Source: Rhodocyclaceae bacterium | Lineage (GTDB): Bacteria; Pseudomonadota; Gammaproteobacteria; Burkholderiales; Rhodocyclaceae | Reading direction: 5' to 3' | Length of the DNA: 64,000 bases | Assembly (NCBI GenBank): GCA_026415155.1 | Contig: JAOAHQ010000034.1 | Coordinates: 39,452-103,451, forward strand | Notes under the pieces: generated by a model | Database searches by the model: none | Told to the model about the DNA's origin: nothing | The model's input: only the letters and a program-made list of their open reading frames with translations | Position numbers and translations under genes: made by a program | In this document: in pieces, positions 8,069 to 16,065 of the stretch | Position numbering within the stretch: position 1 is the first letter of the stretch | Layout: each line of letters opens with the position of its first letter

Positions 8069-8674
8069 ATGGACAAAGTGCTGATCTGGGACGCGCCGGT
8101 GCGCATCGGCCACTGGCTCTTGGTCGGCGCCTTCGCGCTGGCCTGGGTGACGAGCGAGTCCGAGTCGCTGCGTCTCGTGCATGCGGCCGCGGGCGGCGCA
8201 GTCATCGGCGTGATCCTGTTTCGCCTTCTCTGGGGCATCATCGGCACGCATCACGCGCGCTTTGCCAGCTTCGTGCGTGGCCCCGGCGCGGCGCTTTGCT
8301 ATCTCAAAGGGCTCGCGACCGGCCGGGCGCCCCATACAACCGGCCACAATCCCGCCGGCGCGATCGCCATCGTCGCCCTGCTGGCGCTCGGCCTGGCTAC
8401 CGGCGCGACGGGCTGGCTGATCTACAACGATCTCGGCGGCCATTGGGTCGAGGAACTGCACGAGGGCTTGGCGCAGGCCATGCTTGCCGTCGCGCTCGTC
8501 CATGTCGCCGGCGTCGCCATCGGCAGCCTGGTGCATCGCGAGAATCTCGTGCGCGCGATGCTGAACGGCATGAAGCGCGGCCTGCCGGGCGAGGCCATCG
8601 CCGGCGCCCGGCCGCTCATGGCAGGGGGGCTGTTTGTCTGGGCCATGGTTTGCGGCTGGTGGCTCGCCGTATGA
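8069..8674 (+). CDS. Cytochrome b561-family membrane protein
   Basis: A 201-residue integral membrane protein with four to five hydrophobic segments (about 10-30, 40-60, 92-112, 130-155, 180-198) and conserved His residues in RIGHWLL, LVHAA and ALVHVAG that can ligate two b haems. It likely passes quinol electrons to the diheme cytochrome and SHP. The ATG follows the upstream stop by one base, with GGGAGG as ribosome-binding site. Third gene of the SHP operon; the donor and acceptor in the cell are inferred. Confidence 0.8.
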   Translation: MDKVLIWDAPVRIGHWLLVGAFALAWVTSESESLRLVHAAAGGAVIGVILFRLLWGIIGTHHARFASFVRGPGAALCYLKGLATGRAPHTTGHNPAGAIAIVALLALGLATGATGWLIYNDLGGHWVEELHEGLAQAMLAVALVHVAGVAIGSLVHRENLVRAMLNGMKRGLPGEAIAGARPLMAGGLFVWAMVCGWWLAV

Positions 8675-8732
8675 TGCTAGTCCTTGCCGCAATTCGGGGT
8701 GGCTCGTATTCCATCTCACAAGGAGTGTGCGC

Positions 8733-10352
8733 ATGTTTTCCAATTTGACGATTGGCGGGCGACTGGCCGCTGTGATGACGGTCCTTTGCTTGCTGCTCGT
8801 AACGGTTGGTGCCATAGGGTTTTATGGTGTGAGCAGCAACCGCGATGCGGCGGGCCGTTTGCGCGTCCATGGCGAGGCAGCCCTCGTCGTTGGCCGCCTC
8901 AATACCACGGTGTTCGATTCTCGTCTGCATCTGGCCTATGCGCGACTGGCAAACAATGAAGAAGCGTTCAAAAAGGAAGGGCAGGTGATCGCCGAGAACA
9001 ATGCGCGCATACGCTCCGATCTGGAGGCGCTCGAATCCGTGGGCCGCCTGCTCGATGCGGGTGTACGCGGCAATTTCCACCGCACTGTCGGCGATTATGT
9101 CGAGCACTATCTGGCGCCAGCCGAGAAGCTCCTCGCGGCGGCTGACCGGGCCGGCTTTGAAACCCATTACGCGACCGGCAACCGTTACTACAACGCCTTG
9201 AAGGAGAGCCGTACCCGTCTCATCGAAGCGCTACAAAACATCCTGGAGGCCGAGGCCAAACATACCGAGGCGGTCGAAACACGTACGCTGTGGATGATTC
9301 TTGCTGCCTCGATCTTCGGTATTGCGATTGCCCTCTCGCTCGGCTGGACGGTGTTGCGCCGCATTGGTCGGGACGCAGGCAGCTTGAGTCGAGGCCTGGA
9401 ACGCATCCGCCATTACCGTGATCTTGGTAGCCGGCTGCCGGCAGAGGGGGCCGGCGAACTGGCGCAAATTGCAAACGCGACGAATCAGCTGCTTGCCGAT
9501 CTGGCTGGGTTCGTTGCGCAAGCTGGACGTCATGCCGGCGAGAGCATCGACTCTGCCGCCCGCTTGCTCGCTGAAGCTGGCGAGGTGAGTGCGGCTGCCG
9601 AAGAGCAGAAGAAGCGTCTGCGCACAGCGGGTGAAACGCTTGCGCATTTGCGCGATCAGCTCAAGGCGCTCGCCTCCCAGGCAGAAGCGACGCAGCAGCG
9701 TGCCAGCGAAGGCGAACGGCTGGGTGCGGAAGGCGAGCGCGCAGTGCGTGCCACGGCAGTGGAAATCGACAAAATTGCCGGCCAGGTCGATCTCGCTGCC
9801 GAGGGCGTGCGCCGGCTTGAACAACGATCGGCCGAGATCGACCGTATCGTTACGGCGATTACCGAGATCGCCGATCAGACCAATCTGCTTGCGCTCAATG
9901 CGGCGATCGAATCGGCGCGCGCAGGTGAGGCTGGCCGCGGCTTTGCGGTCGTGGCGGATGAGGTCAGGAAGCTCGCCGAGCGTACCCAGCATTTGACAGG
10001 TGAAATACAAGTAGCGCTGGGGGCGATCCGTGAGGAAACCGGAGTCGCAATCACGCAGATGGAGGAGAGCAAAAATGTCGTTGCCATGGGGGTCGCCGCA
10101 GCCAGCGAGTCGGCAGGGCGCATAGCTGAGATAGGGGCGGCGCTCGCCAACATCGCCGCTTCGGTAAGCGAGCTGAGTGCGATGCTGGCAAGCGAAGAGC
10201 GTAATGCCGAATCGGCTGCGGCCGCTATTGAGGCGACCGCAAGGCTCGCCGAGGAAAACGCTGCACGTGCCGCCGCTTCTTTGCAGCTAGCCCACCAGAG
10301 CGAACAGTCGAGTCGTACCCTGGCAAGCCAAGTGGCCGGCTACCGGGCTTGA
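8733..10352 (+). CDS. Methyl-accepting chemotaxis protein
   Basis: A 539-residue transmembrane receptor. TM1 is at 11-31 and a four-helix-bundle periplasmic sensor (4HB_MCP) spans about 35-190. TM2 lies near 190-212 and a HAMP domain follows. The cytoplasmic signalling domain has the conserved hairpin tip ([32 protein letters not shown]) that contacts CheA/CheW. The start at 8733 is chosen for AAGGAG 8 bases upstream and the TM1 start. Its stop is 10 bases before the response-regulator gene, so it may share a transcript with the two-component system. The ligand is unknown. Confidence 0.9.
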   Translation: MFSNLTIGGRLAAVMTVLCLLLVTVGAIGFYGVSSNRDAAGRLRVHGEAALVVGRLNTTVFDSRLHLAYARLANNEEAFKKEGQVIAENNARIRSDLEALESVGRLLDAGVRGNFHRTVGDYVEHYLAPAEKLLAAADRAGFETHYATGNRYYNALKESRTRLIEALQNILEAEAKHTEAVETRTLWMILAASIFGIAIALSLGWTVLRRIGRDAGSLSRGLERIRHYRDLGSRLPAEGAGELAQIANATNQLLADLAGFVAQAGRHAGESIDSAARLLAEAGEVSAAAEEQKKRLRTAGETLAHLRDQLKALASQAEATQQRASEGERLGAEGERAVRATAVEIDKIAGQVDLAAEGVRRLEQRSAEIDRIVTAITEIADQTNLLALNAAIESARAGEAGRGFAVVADEVRKLAERTQHLTGEIQVALGAIREETGVAITQMEESKNVVAMGVAAASESAGRIAEIGAALANIAASVSELSAMLASEERNAESAAAAIEATARLAEENAARAAASLQLAHQSEQSSRTLASQVAGYRA

Positions 10353-10362
10353 GATTGACCGA

Positions 10363-11022
10363 ATGCGCATCCTGCTTGCCGAAGACGACCCGCAACTAGG
10401 CGATGGCCTGATGGTCGGCCTGCGCCAGGCAGGTTACGCGGTCGATTGGGTGAAGGACGGCGTGGCCGCCGAGCTTGCCTTGCAAAGCGAGCCTTATGAC
10501 CTGCTCGTGCTCGATCTGGGGCTGCCGCGCAAAGAGGGGTTGGCCGTGCTTGCCGCCTTGCGCGCGCGTGGGCAGGCCTTGCCGGTGTTGATCTTGACGG
10601 CGCGCGACGCGGTCTCCGACAAGGTCGAGGGGCTCGATGCGGGCGCCGATGACTATCTCGTCAAGCCGGTCGATCTCGAGGAACTCGCCGCGCGCGTGCG
10701 GGCGCTTTTGCGCCGCGCGGCGGGGCGCGCCGCGCCCCTGCTCAGCGTCGGGGAGCTCGTGCTCGATCCGGCGGCGCACAGGGTCACGCTCGCGGGCGAG
10801 CCCATCGAGCTGTCGGCGCGAGAATTCGCGCTGTTGCAGACCTTGATGGAGCATGCCGGCCGGGTATTGACGCGCGCCCAGCTCGAAGCCTCGCTCTATG
10901 GCTGGCAGGAGGAGCCCGAGAGCAACGCGCTCGAGGTGCATATCCACCATCTGCGCAAGAAGCTTGGCGCCGAACGCATCAAGACCTTGCGCGGCGTCGG
11001 CTATACGATGCCGAAATCATGA
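10363..11022 (+). CDS. OmpR-family response regulator (QseB/PmrA-like)
   Basis: A 219-residue regulator with an N-terminal receiver domain (acidic pair ED near 8-10, phosphoacceptor Asp in LLVLDLGLP near 51, Lys in DYLVKP) and a C-terminal winged-helix DNA-binding domain (about 125-217, ending RGVGYTM). The closest subgroup by eye is QseB/PmrA, whose targets carry CTTAAG-type direct repeats with 11-bp period. Such boxes lie at 1138 and 7111. It overlaps the kinase gene by 4 bases (ATGA). Control of the efflux and SHP operons is inference from these boxes. Confidence 0.85.
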   Translation: MRILLAEDDPQLGDGLMVGLRQAGYAVDWVKDGVAAELALQSEPYDLLVLDLGLPRKEGLAVLAALRARGQALPVLILTARDAVSDKVEGLDAGADDYLVKPVDLEELAARVRALLRRAAGRAAPLLSVGELVLDPAAHRVTLAGEPIELSAREFALLQTLMEHAGRVLTRAQLEASLYGWQEEPESNALEVHIHHLRKKLGAERIKTLRGVGYTMPKS

Positions 11023-12080
11023 CGGGGACGCGCTGGTTTTCCTTGCGCCGCCGGCTGTTGGTCTGGCTCTTGACCGGCGTGACCGTGAGCTGGCTGGGCG
11101 CGATGGGCTATGCCTGGTTTGAGGCGCGCCACGAGCTCGAGGAGCTCTTCGAAGAGCACCATGACGGCGACGAGGAACACGTGCGTCATGAGCTGGCCGA
11201 GCATTTCCTCGTCACGCTGTTTACGCCGCTTGCCGTTGGCCTGCCGCTCTTGGGTGCCTGGATCTGGTTTGCCACCCGGCAGGGCATGAAACCGCTCGAT
11301 GGTCTTGCCGCGGAAATCGCTGCGCGCGCGCCCGAGCGGCTCGACCCGCTCGTCCCGCGAGCGGCGCCTCGCGAGATCCGCCCGCTCATCGAGGCCTTGA
11401 ACGGCCTCTTTTCCCGCGTGGCGGCCTCGCTGGAGGCCGAACGGCGCTTTACGAGCGATGCCGCGCACGAGCTGCGCACGCCGCTCGCGGCCATCCTCGC
11501 GCAGGCGCAGGTGGCGCAGCGGGCGCGCGATGCGGCCGAGCGCGATCATGCGCTGGCGCAAATCCAGGCAGGCAGCGAGCGCGCGCGCCGCCTCATCGAT
11601 CAGCTTTTGACGCTCGCCCGGCTCGATCCGGCCGAGAACCTCCCGAAAGAGCACCTGCAGCTCGATCGCCTGGCGGCCGAGGTCTGTGCCGAGCATGGCC
11701 CGCTGGCGCTCGAGAAGGCCATTGCCCTCGAGCTCGAAGCCCCGCGTGAAGTCTTTGTCGATGGCAGCGCCGACTTGCTGCGCATCCTGTTGCGCAATCT
11801 GCTCGACAACGCGCTGCGTTACACGCCCGCCGGCGGGCGCGTTTGGGTCAAAGTCGGCGCTGGCCCGACGGCCGCCGAGCTCGCCGTTGCCGACGACGGG
11901 CCGGGCATTCCGGCCGAGGAACGGCACAACGTCCTGCGGCGTTTTTATCGCCTGGCCGGGCAGGATGTCGCGGGCAGCGGGCTGGGGTTGTCGATCGTCG
12001 CGCGCATCGCCGAGCTGCATGGCGCACGCCTTCTTCTCGAGGACAATCAGCCCGGTCTCAAGGTGCGGGTCGAATTCTGA
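11019..12080 (+). CDS. Sensor histidine kinase (QseC/PmrB-like)
   Basis: A 353-residue inner-membrane kinase paired with the regulator at 10363. TM1 is about 11-32 and TM2 about 64-84. The loop between them is only some 30 residues and very rich in Glu, Asp and His (LFEEHHDGDEEH), which suggests cation sensing. A HAMP-like linker is followed by HisKA (DAAHELRTPLAAI, phospho-His) and HATPase (N box NLLDNALRY, DDGPGIP, GSGLGLSIV). Residues 278-285 (KVGAGPTA) are a repeat copy inserted in a turn of the ATPase domain between the N box and the DDG motif. Confidence 0.85.
   Translation: MTGTRWFSLRRRLLVWLLTGVTVSWLGAMGYAWFEARHELEELFEEHHDGDEEHVRHELAEHFLVTLFTPLAVGLPLLGAWIWFATRQGMKPLDGLAAEIAARAPERLDPLVPRAAPREIRPLIEALNGLFSRVAASLEAERRFTSDAAHELRTPLAAILAQAQVAQRARDAAERDHALAQIQAGSERARRLIDQLLTLARLDPAENLPKEHLQLDRLAAEVCAEHGPLALEKAIALELEAPREVFVDGSADLLRILLRNLLDNALRYTPAGGRVWVKVGAGPTAAELAVADDGPGIPAEERHNVLRRFYRLAGQDVAGSGLGLSIVARIAELHGARLLLEDNQPGLKVRVEF
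11850..11872 (+). repeat. 23-bp dispersed repeat, copy 3
   Basis: Core intact, variable triplet CCG. In the histidine kinase gene, sense frame 0, encoding KVGAGPTA. Confidence 0.8.
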
Positions 12081-12084
12081 GGGT

Positions 12085-12105
12085 GCCGCGCGCAAAGCGG
12101 CTTTT
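12085..12105 (+). terminator. Rho-independent terminator after the kinase gene
   Basis: A GCCGC/GCGGC stem with 7-base loop is followed by TTTT, 4 bases after the kinase stop codon. Confidence 0.6.
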
Positions 12106-12149
12106 ACATCGCGCCTGCAGCAGGTAACATTGCCTGCGTGACATGTCAC
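12103..12149 (+). promoter_or_regulatory. mazEF promoter and palindromic operator
   Basis: TTTACA (12103-12108), a 16-bp spacer and TAACAT (12125-12130) form a plausible sigma-70 promoter. The perfect palindrome GTGACATGTCAC (12138-12149) lies at the predicted transcription start, a usual place for antitoxin autorepression. Confidence 0.55.
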
Positions 12150-12164
12150 TGCGGGAGCGGCGAG

Positions 12165-12389
12165 ATGACGACGACGCACAGCAATCTTCGTGTTCGCAGG
12201 CACCGCGACGCGCTGCGCAAGGCAGGGTTGCGGCCGATCCAGATCTGGGTGCCCGATACGCGTCGCCCTGGTTTCGCCGAAGAATGCCACCGCCAGTCCC
12301 TGCTCGTGGCCCAGGCCGATCGAGACGATACCGAGATGCAGCGGTTCATGGACGAGGCCTTGGCTGACGTGGTTGGCTGGACGGAATGA
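12165..12389 (+). CDS. mazE: MazE-family antitoxin (DUF3018)
   Basis: A 74-residue antitoxin of the DUF3018 type: N-terminal DNA-binding segment (RVRRHRDALRKAGLRPIQIWVPD) and an acidic C-terminal tail (DEALADVVGW) that would neutralise the toxin. Start 12165 is preferred for GGGAG 8 bases upstream. The GTG at 12138 is in frame but lies inside the operator palindrome. The stop overlaps the toxin ATG by 4 bases. The pair sits between the two-component system and chrA on the opposite strand. Confidence 0.8.
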   Translation: MTTTHSNLRVRRHRDALRKAGLRPIQIWVPDTRRPGFAEECHRQSLLVAQADRDDTEMQRFMDEALADVVGWTE

Positions 12390-12712
12390 GGCGCGGCGAC
12401 CTCGTGACCGTTGCCCTGCCAGGAGACTATGGCAAGCCGCGGCCTGCTTTGGTGATTCAGTCCGACTCCTTCAGCGAACACAGTAGCGTGACGGTGCTGC
12501 CGGTCACCAGCACGCTCGTCGCGGCGCCCCTGTTGCGCGTCACCGTGCAGCCGAATGCGGAAAATGGTTTGCACAAGCCGTCGCAGGTGATGGTGGACAA
12601 AGCCATGACGGTCAGACGCGACCGACTCGGGCCCGTTTTTGGACATCTCGACGCGGCCACCCTCGTAGAAATCGAGCGTTGTCTGGCCCTCTTCCTCGGC
12701 ATTGCGAAATAG
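12386..12712 (+). CDS. mazF: MazF-family endoribonuclease toxin
   Basis: A 108-residue toxin of the MazF/PemK type that cleaves mRNA when free of antitoxin. It shows the family opening RRGDLVTVALPGDYGKPRPALVIQ, the central strand VTVLPVTS, and the K-x-S-Q-V-MVDK segment where the catalytic Arg/Thr region of the fold lies. The length is normal. It is translationally coupled to mazE (ATGA). A short GC hairpin follows the stop, without a T-tract. Confidence 0.85.
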   Translation: MRRGDLVTVALPGDYGKPRPALVIQSDSFSEHSSVTVLPVTSTLVAAPLLRVTVQPNAENGLHKPSQVMVDKAMTVRRDRLGPVFGHLDAATLVEIERCLALFLGIAK

Positions 12713-12774
12713 GCGGTGCCGCCTGCATCGACCTCTTTTGCCGTCGAACCGAGAGGGGGCGCTCAGTAATGAGC

Positions 12775-13197
12775 CTAGCGCGTGCGATAGCTCGCATGGC
12801 AGCCGATGCAGGCGTTCATGAGCGATGGCAGCTTTTCCAGCGCGGCCTGACGGTCGCCAGTCGCGGCCGCGGCGGCGAATTCGCTGGCGGTGAAATGGCC
12901 TTGCCTGCCGATCTCGTGCATCTCGGGCGGCATTTGCGGGCCGGGACGCGCTTCGAAGGGCAGCCGCGCATTCTTGCCCATCGCGGTCTTGCCAAGCCGC
13001 TCCTCGGCCACCCGCCCCGCTTCCTTGACCTGATTGCCGGCGAGCAGCGAAAGGATCTGGTTCAAGGCCATGAGATTGTCGATCATCTCAAGGCGCAGCG
13101 TTTCCTGCGCCTGCTGTGTGAGCTTGACGAGTTGACGGGTATCTTCGGCCGCGGCAGGAAGAGCGAGGCAGCATGCAAGCAGAAAAAGTCTTTTCAT
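12775..13197 (-). CDS. Cytochrome c'-like monohaem protein
   Basis: A 140-residue periplasmic protein with a signal peptide (cut near AAAE, residue 18), a helical body, and a single haem motif CIGCH close to the C-terminus (CIGCHASYR). A C-terminal CXXCH in an all-helical protein is the layout of cytochrome c', which can bind NO or act in electron transfer. GGAG precedes the ATG. It lies 26 bases downstream of chrA in the same direction, so the two are likely co-transcribed. The family call is moderately certain and the partner is unknown. Confidence 0.7.
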   Translation of the reverse strand: MKRLFLLACCLALPAAAEDTRQLVKLTQQAQETLRLEMIDNLMALNQILSLLAGNQVKEAGRVAEERLGKTAMGKNARLPFEARPGPQMPPEMHEIGRQGHFTASEFAAAAATGDRQAALEKLPSLMNACIGCHASYRTR

Positions 13198-13223
13198 GGC
13201 ATGACTCCGGCAAACAGTGAAGA

Positions 13224-14525
13224 TCAGCGAAACGGCGCAGTGATGAGGCCGACGAGGGCGCAGGCGCCGATCACTTTCATGATATCGAGCCGATATTTCC
13301 AGAGGGCGACGAAGCTTGCGAGGGCGATGGCGACCGCCAGCCAGTCGATCGCGCCGGCGAAGGGCGCGGCGGGGTTTGCCTGCGGCCAGAAGGCATGCCA
13401 GGCGAAGAAGACGGCGAGATTGGCGATGACGCCGACCACGGCGGCGCTGATGGCAGCAAGCGGCGCGGTGAATTTGAGCTCGCCGCGCGTCGCTTCGATG
13501 AGCGGCGCGCCGGCGAGGATGAACCAGAACGAGGGCAGGAAGGTGAAGAAGGTGGCCACCGCCGCGCCGGCGAGGCCAGCGCCGAGGTAGCCGACCCAGG
13601 TGACGATCATGATCAAGGGGCCGGGCGTCGTTTCGCCGAGCGCGAGGCCATCCATCATCTGCGGGCCGGTGAGCCAGCCATACTGCTCGACGGCGTGCTG
13701 ATAGACGTAAGGCAGCACGGCATAGGCGCCGCCGATGGTGAGGAAGGCCGCTTTCGTGAAAAACTCGCCCATGGCAAAGAGCGTGGGCGCCTCAGAGATC
13801 AGCCCCATGGCGAGCGCCCAGAGGGAGAGGAAGGCGAGCGTGGTGGCGATGAGCTTGCGCCACGAAAAGACGGCGTGCGCCGGCGGCGGCGTGTGGTCAT
13901 CGATGACGGCCGGCCCGCAGCGCAAATGCGTAGCGGCATGGCTGCCAGCACCGACTTTGAACCAGGCCGGCGCGAGTTTTCCGCCGATGACACCGAGCAA
14001 GGCCGCCGTCAGCACGATCCAGGGAAAGCCGATCTGGAAGACGAAGATGCCGAGGAAGGCGGCCAGCGCGATGCCGCCCAACAGGCCATTGCGGATCGTC
14101 TTGCTGCCGATGCGCCAGGCGGCGAAGAGCACGATGGCCACCACGGCGGGCTTGATGCCATAAAAGAGGCTGGCGACGAGCGGCAGATCGCCAAATGCGA
14201 GATAGAGGGCGGCGAGCGCGCAAAGCAGCACGAAGGCCGGCAGGAAGAAGAGCACGCCGGCCAAGAGCGCGCCGCCGAGGCCATGCAGCAGCCAGCCGAG
14301 GTAGATGGCAAGCTGAATCGCCTCCGGCCCGGGCAAGAGCATGCAGTAGTTGAGCGCATGCAGAAAGCGCCGCTCGGAAATCCAGCGGCGTTTTTCGACG
14401 AGCTCCTCGTGCATCATGGCGATCTGCCCGGCCGGGCCGCCGAAGCTCACGAAACCGAGCTTGAGCCAGTAGGGCAGGGCCTGGCCCAAGGTCGGCGCGG
14501 ACGGGACGGCAGTGGATGGCTCCAT
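13224..14525 (-). CDS. chrA: Chromate transporter ChrA, two-domain type
   Basis: A 433-residue membrane protein with two homologous CHR halves of about six helices each. The first has FVSFGGPAGQIAMMHEELVEK and NYCMLLPGPEAIQLA, the second IGGAYAVLPYV and GLALGETTPGPLIM, both family signatures. It exports chromate or takes up related oxyanions. Two copies of the dispersed repeat lie in it: residues 6-13 (AVPSAPTL) in the N-terminal tail and residues 190-197 (KVGAGSHA) in the loop joining the halves. A cytochrome gene follows, and a redox protein gene diverges from it. Confidence 0.9.
   Translation of the reverse strand: MEPSTAVPSAPTLGQALPYWLKLGFVSFGGPAGQIAMMHEELVEKRRWISERRFLHALNYCMLLPGPEAIQLAIYLGWLLHGLGGALLAGVLFFLPAFVLLCALAALYLAFGDLPLVASLFYGIKPAVVAIVLFAAWRIGSKTIRNGLLGGIALAAFLGIFVFQIGFPWIVLTAALLGVIGGKLAPAWFKVGAGSHAATHLRCGPAVIDDHTPPPAHAVFSWRKLIATTLAFLSLWALAMGLISEAPTLFAMGEFFTKAAFLTIGGAYAVLPYVYQHAVEQYGWLTGPQMMDGLALGETTPGPLIMIVTWVGYLGAGLAGAAVATFFTFLPSFWFILAGAPLIEATRGELKFTAPLAAISAAVVGVIANLAVFFAWHAFWPQANPAAPFAGAIDWLAVAIALASFVALWKYRLDIMKVIGACALVGLITAPFR
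13936..13958 (-). repeat. 23-bp dispersed repeat, copy 4 (degenerate)
   Basis: The minus-strand core is intact except C9 to T; the 3' part has decayed. In chrA, sense frame 0, encoding KVGAGSHA between the two halves. Confidence 0.6.
14488..14510 (+). repeat. 23-bp dispersed repeat, copy 5
   Basis: 20 of 23 positions match the consensus. It is antisense to chrA and encodes AVPSAPTL at residues 6-13 of the protein. Confidence 0.65.
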
Positions 14526-14592
14526 GAGGGGGAAAGGGGCGGCGCTTTCTTCGGTATATTGACGCGAGGATTAGAACACGAGGAGGCCCGTG

Positions 14593-16065
14593 ATGTCCCA
14601 GTGGCTGACGCTCTCGCGCGCGGCGCATCTCATTGGCGTGCCGCGCGCCACCTTGCAGAAAATGATCGCCGAAGGCCGCCTGCCGGCCTTCGATGGCCAA
14701 GTGAGCGCCGAGGATCTGACGCGATTGTTTCCCGAAGTGCGCCTCGATGAAGCCGGCGCCTTCGAGCGCATCACCCAGATCAAGGAGCAGGCTTTTGGCC
14801 GCCGCGTGCGCGAACGCCTGCTGCCGAATCAGGAAGTGCTCGCCCAGCGGCTCGCGGCGCAAAGCGAGGAGCTCGAAGAGGTGCGCCGCACGCTTGCGCA
14901 TTATCACGATCTCATCGAGGCGCTGCGCGAGAAGATCGAGACGCTGGCGCATGAAAGCCCGGCCGCGCAGCTCGATGAGCTGGCGCGCTTTCTCGACGAG
15001 GGGCTCGCCGGCGTGTTATCCCGCGAGGAGCCGGCGGATCAGGTGGCGGTGATGGACAACGTCTTGCGCGTCATGGCGGCCCATGTGAAGGTAAAGCCCT
15101 CGAATCACGAGTTCTTCGTCGAGGGCAACGAGACGATCCTCTCCGCCGCGGTGCGCTCGGGGCTGTCGCCTTCCTATGGCTGCGGCAATGGCAATTGCGG
15201 TCTATGCAAGGCGCGTATCGTGTCAGGCCAGATCCGGCAGGTGCATCCCTACGACTACCCGCTCTCGGCGAGCGAACGGGCGCAGGGCTATGCGCTGTTG
15301 TGCTCTCACACGGCCGTGACCGACCTCGTCATCGAGATGCTCGAAGCCGCCTCCCCCGAGGACATCCCTGAGCAGCAGATCGTCGCCAAGGTCAGAAGCA
15401 TCGCGCCGCTTGCGCCCGATGTGCAGCTTCTGCATCTCGTCACGCCGCGCACGAACCGCTTGCGCTTTCTCGCCGGGCAAAGGGTGACGCTGTCGGTCTC
15501 GGGCCAGACGGCGAGCTTTCGCGCCGATTATCCGATCGCCTCCTGCCCCTGCGATGACCGCAATCTGCTCTTTCACATCGCGCGCGACGAGGAAGACGAA
15601 TTTGCGCGCTATCTCTTCGCCGGCGCGCTGAAGGCGGGCGATGCGGTGAGCGTCTTCGGCCCCTGGGGGCGCTGCGTGCTCGCCGCCGACTCGGGGCGCG
15701 ATCATGTCTTTCTCGCCTGCGACACGGGCTTTGCGCCAGTGAAGAGCCTCATCGAACATGCGATCGCCGCCGACGTGCCGGGCAGCCTAAGGCTTTATTG
15801 GGCGGCGACCGGCCCCGCAGGGCACTATCTCGAAAACCAGTGCCGTGCTTGGGCCGATGCGATCGAAACCTTCCATTACACGACGCTCGCCGCCGCGACG
15901 CCGCAGGAGGCCGGTGCTGCCGCGGCGCGCGAGGCGCTCGCGGCAGGCGATATCGCCCGCTGCGAGTGTTATCTCGCCGGCCCGGCCGCCTTCGTCGCGG
16001 CGGCGCAGGCGGCGCTTGCCGCCGCGGGGCTGCCCGCCGCTCAGCTCCATACCGAGGAACTCTGA
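14593..16065 (+). CDS. HTH-fused [2Fe-2S] ferredoxin reductase
   Basis: A 490-residue cytoplasmic protein with an unusual order. Residues 1-45 look like an excisionase/MerR-type helix-turn-helix (TLSRAAHLIGVPRATLQKMI) and about 80-125 form a coiled coil. About 165-245 is a plant-type [2Fe-2S] ferredoxin with C197-x4-C202-x2-C205-x31-C237. About 255-490 carries FAD (RADYPIAS) and NAD(P) (FLACDTGFAPVKSLI) domains. AGGAGG lies 6 bases before the ATG. The oxidoreductase part resembles NAD(P)H:acceptor reductases such as AscD. Coupling of redox state to DNA binding is an inference. It overlaps the MoxR gene by one base. Confidence 0.8.
   Translation: MSQWLTLSRAAHLIGVPRATLQKMIAEGRLPAFDGQVSAEDLTRLFPEVRLDEAGAFERITQIKEQAFGRRVRERLLPNQEVLAQRLAAQSEELEEVRRTLAHYHDLIEALREKIETLAHESPAAQLDELARFLDEGLAGVLSREEPADQVAVMDNVLRVMAAHVKVKPSNHEFFVEGNETILSAAVRSGLSPSYGCGNGNCGLCKARIVSGQIRQVHPYDYPLSASERAQGYALLCSHTAVTDLVIEMLEAASPEDIPEQQIVAKVRSIAPLAPDVQLLHLVTPRTNRLRFLAGQRVTLSVSGQTASFRADYPIASCPCDDRNLLFHIARDEEDEFARYLFAGALKAGDAVSVFGPWGRCVLAADSGRDHVFLACDTGFAPVKSLIEHAIAADVPGSLRLYWAATGPAGHYLENQCRAWADAIETFHYTTLAAATPQEAGAAAAREALAAGDIARCECYLAGPAAFVAAAQAALAAAGLPAAQLHTEEL

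Noticed and set aside
12138..12164. GTG start for mazE at 12138
   Set aside because: It lies inside the operator palindrome; the ATG at 12165 has a Shine-Dalgarno and a family-like N-terminus.
12711..12724. Terminator after mazF
   Set aside because: A 5-bp AGGCG/CGCCT hairpin exists but no T-tract follows.
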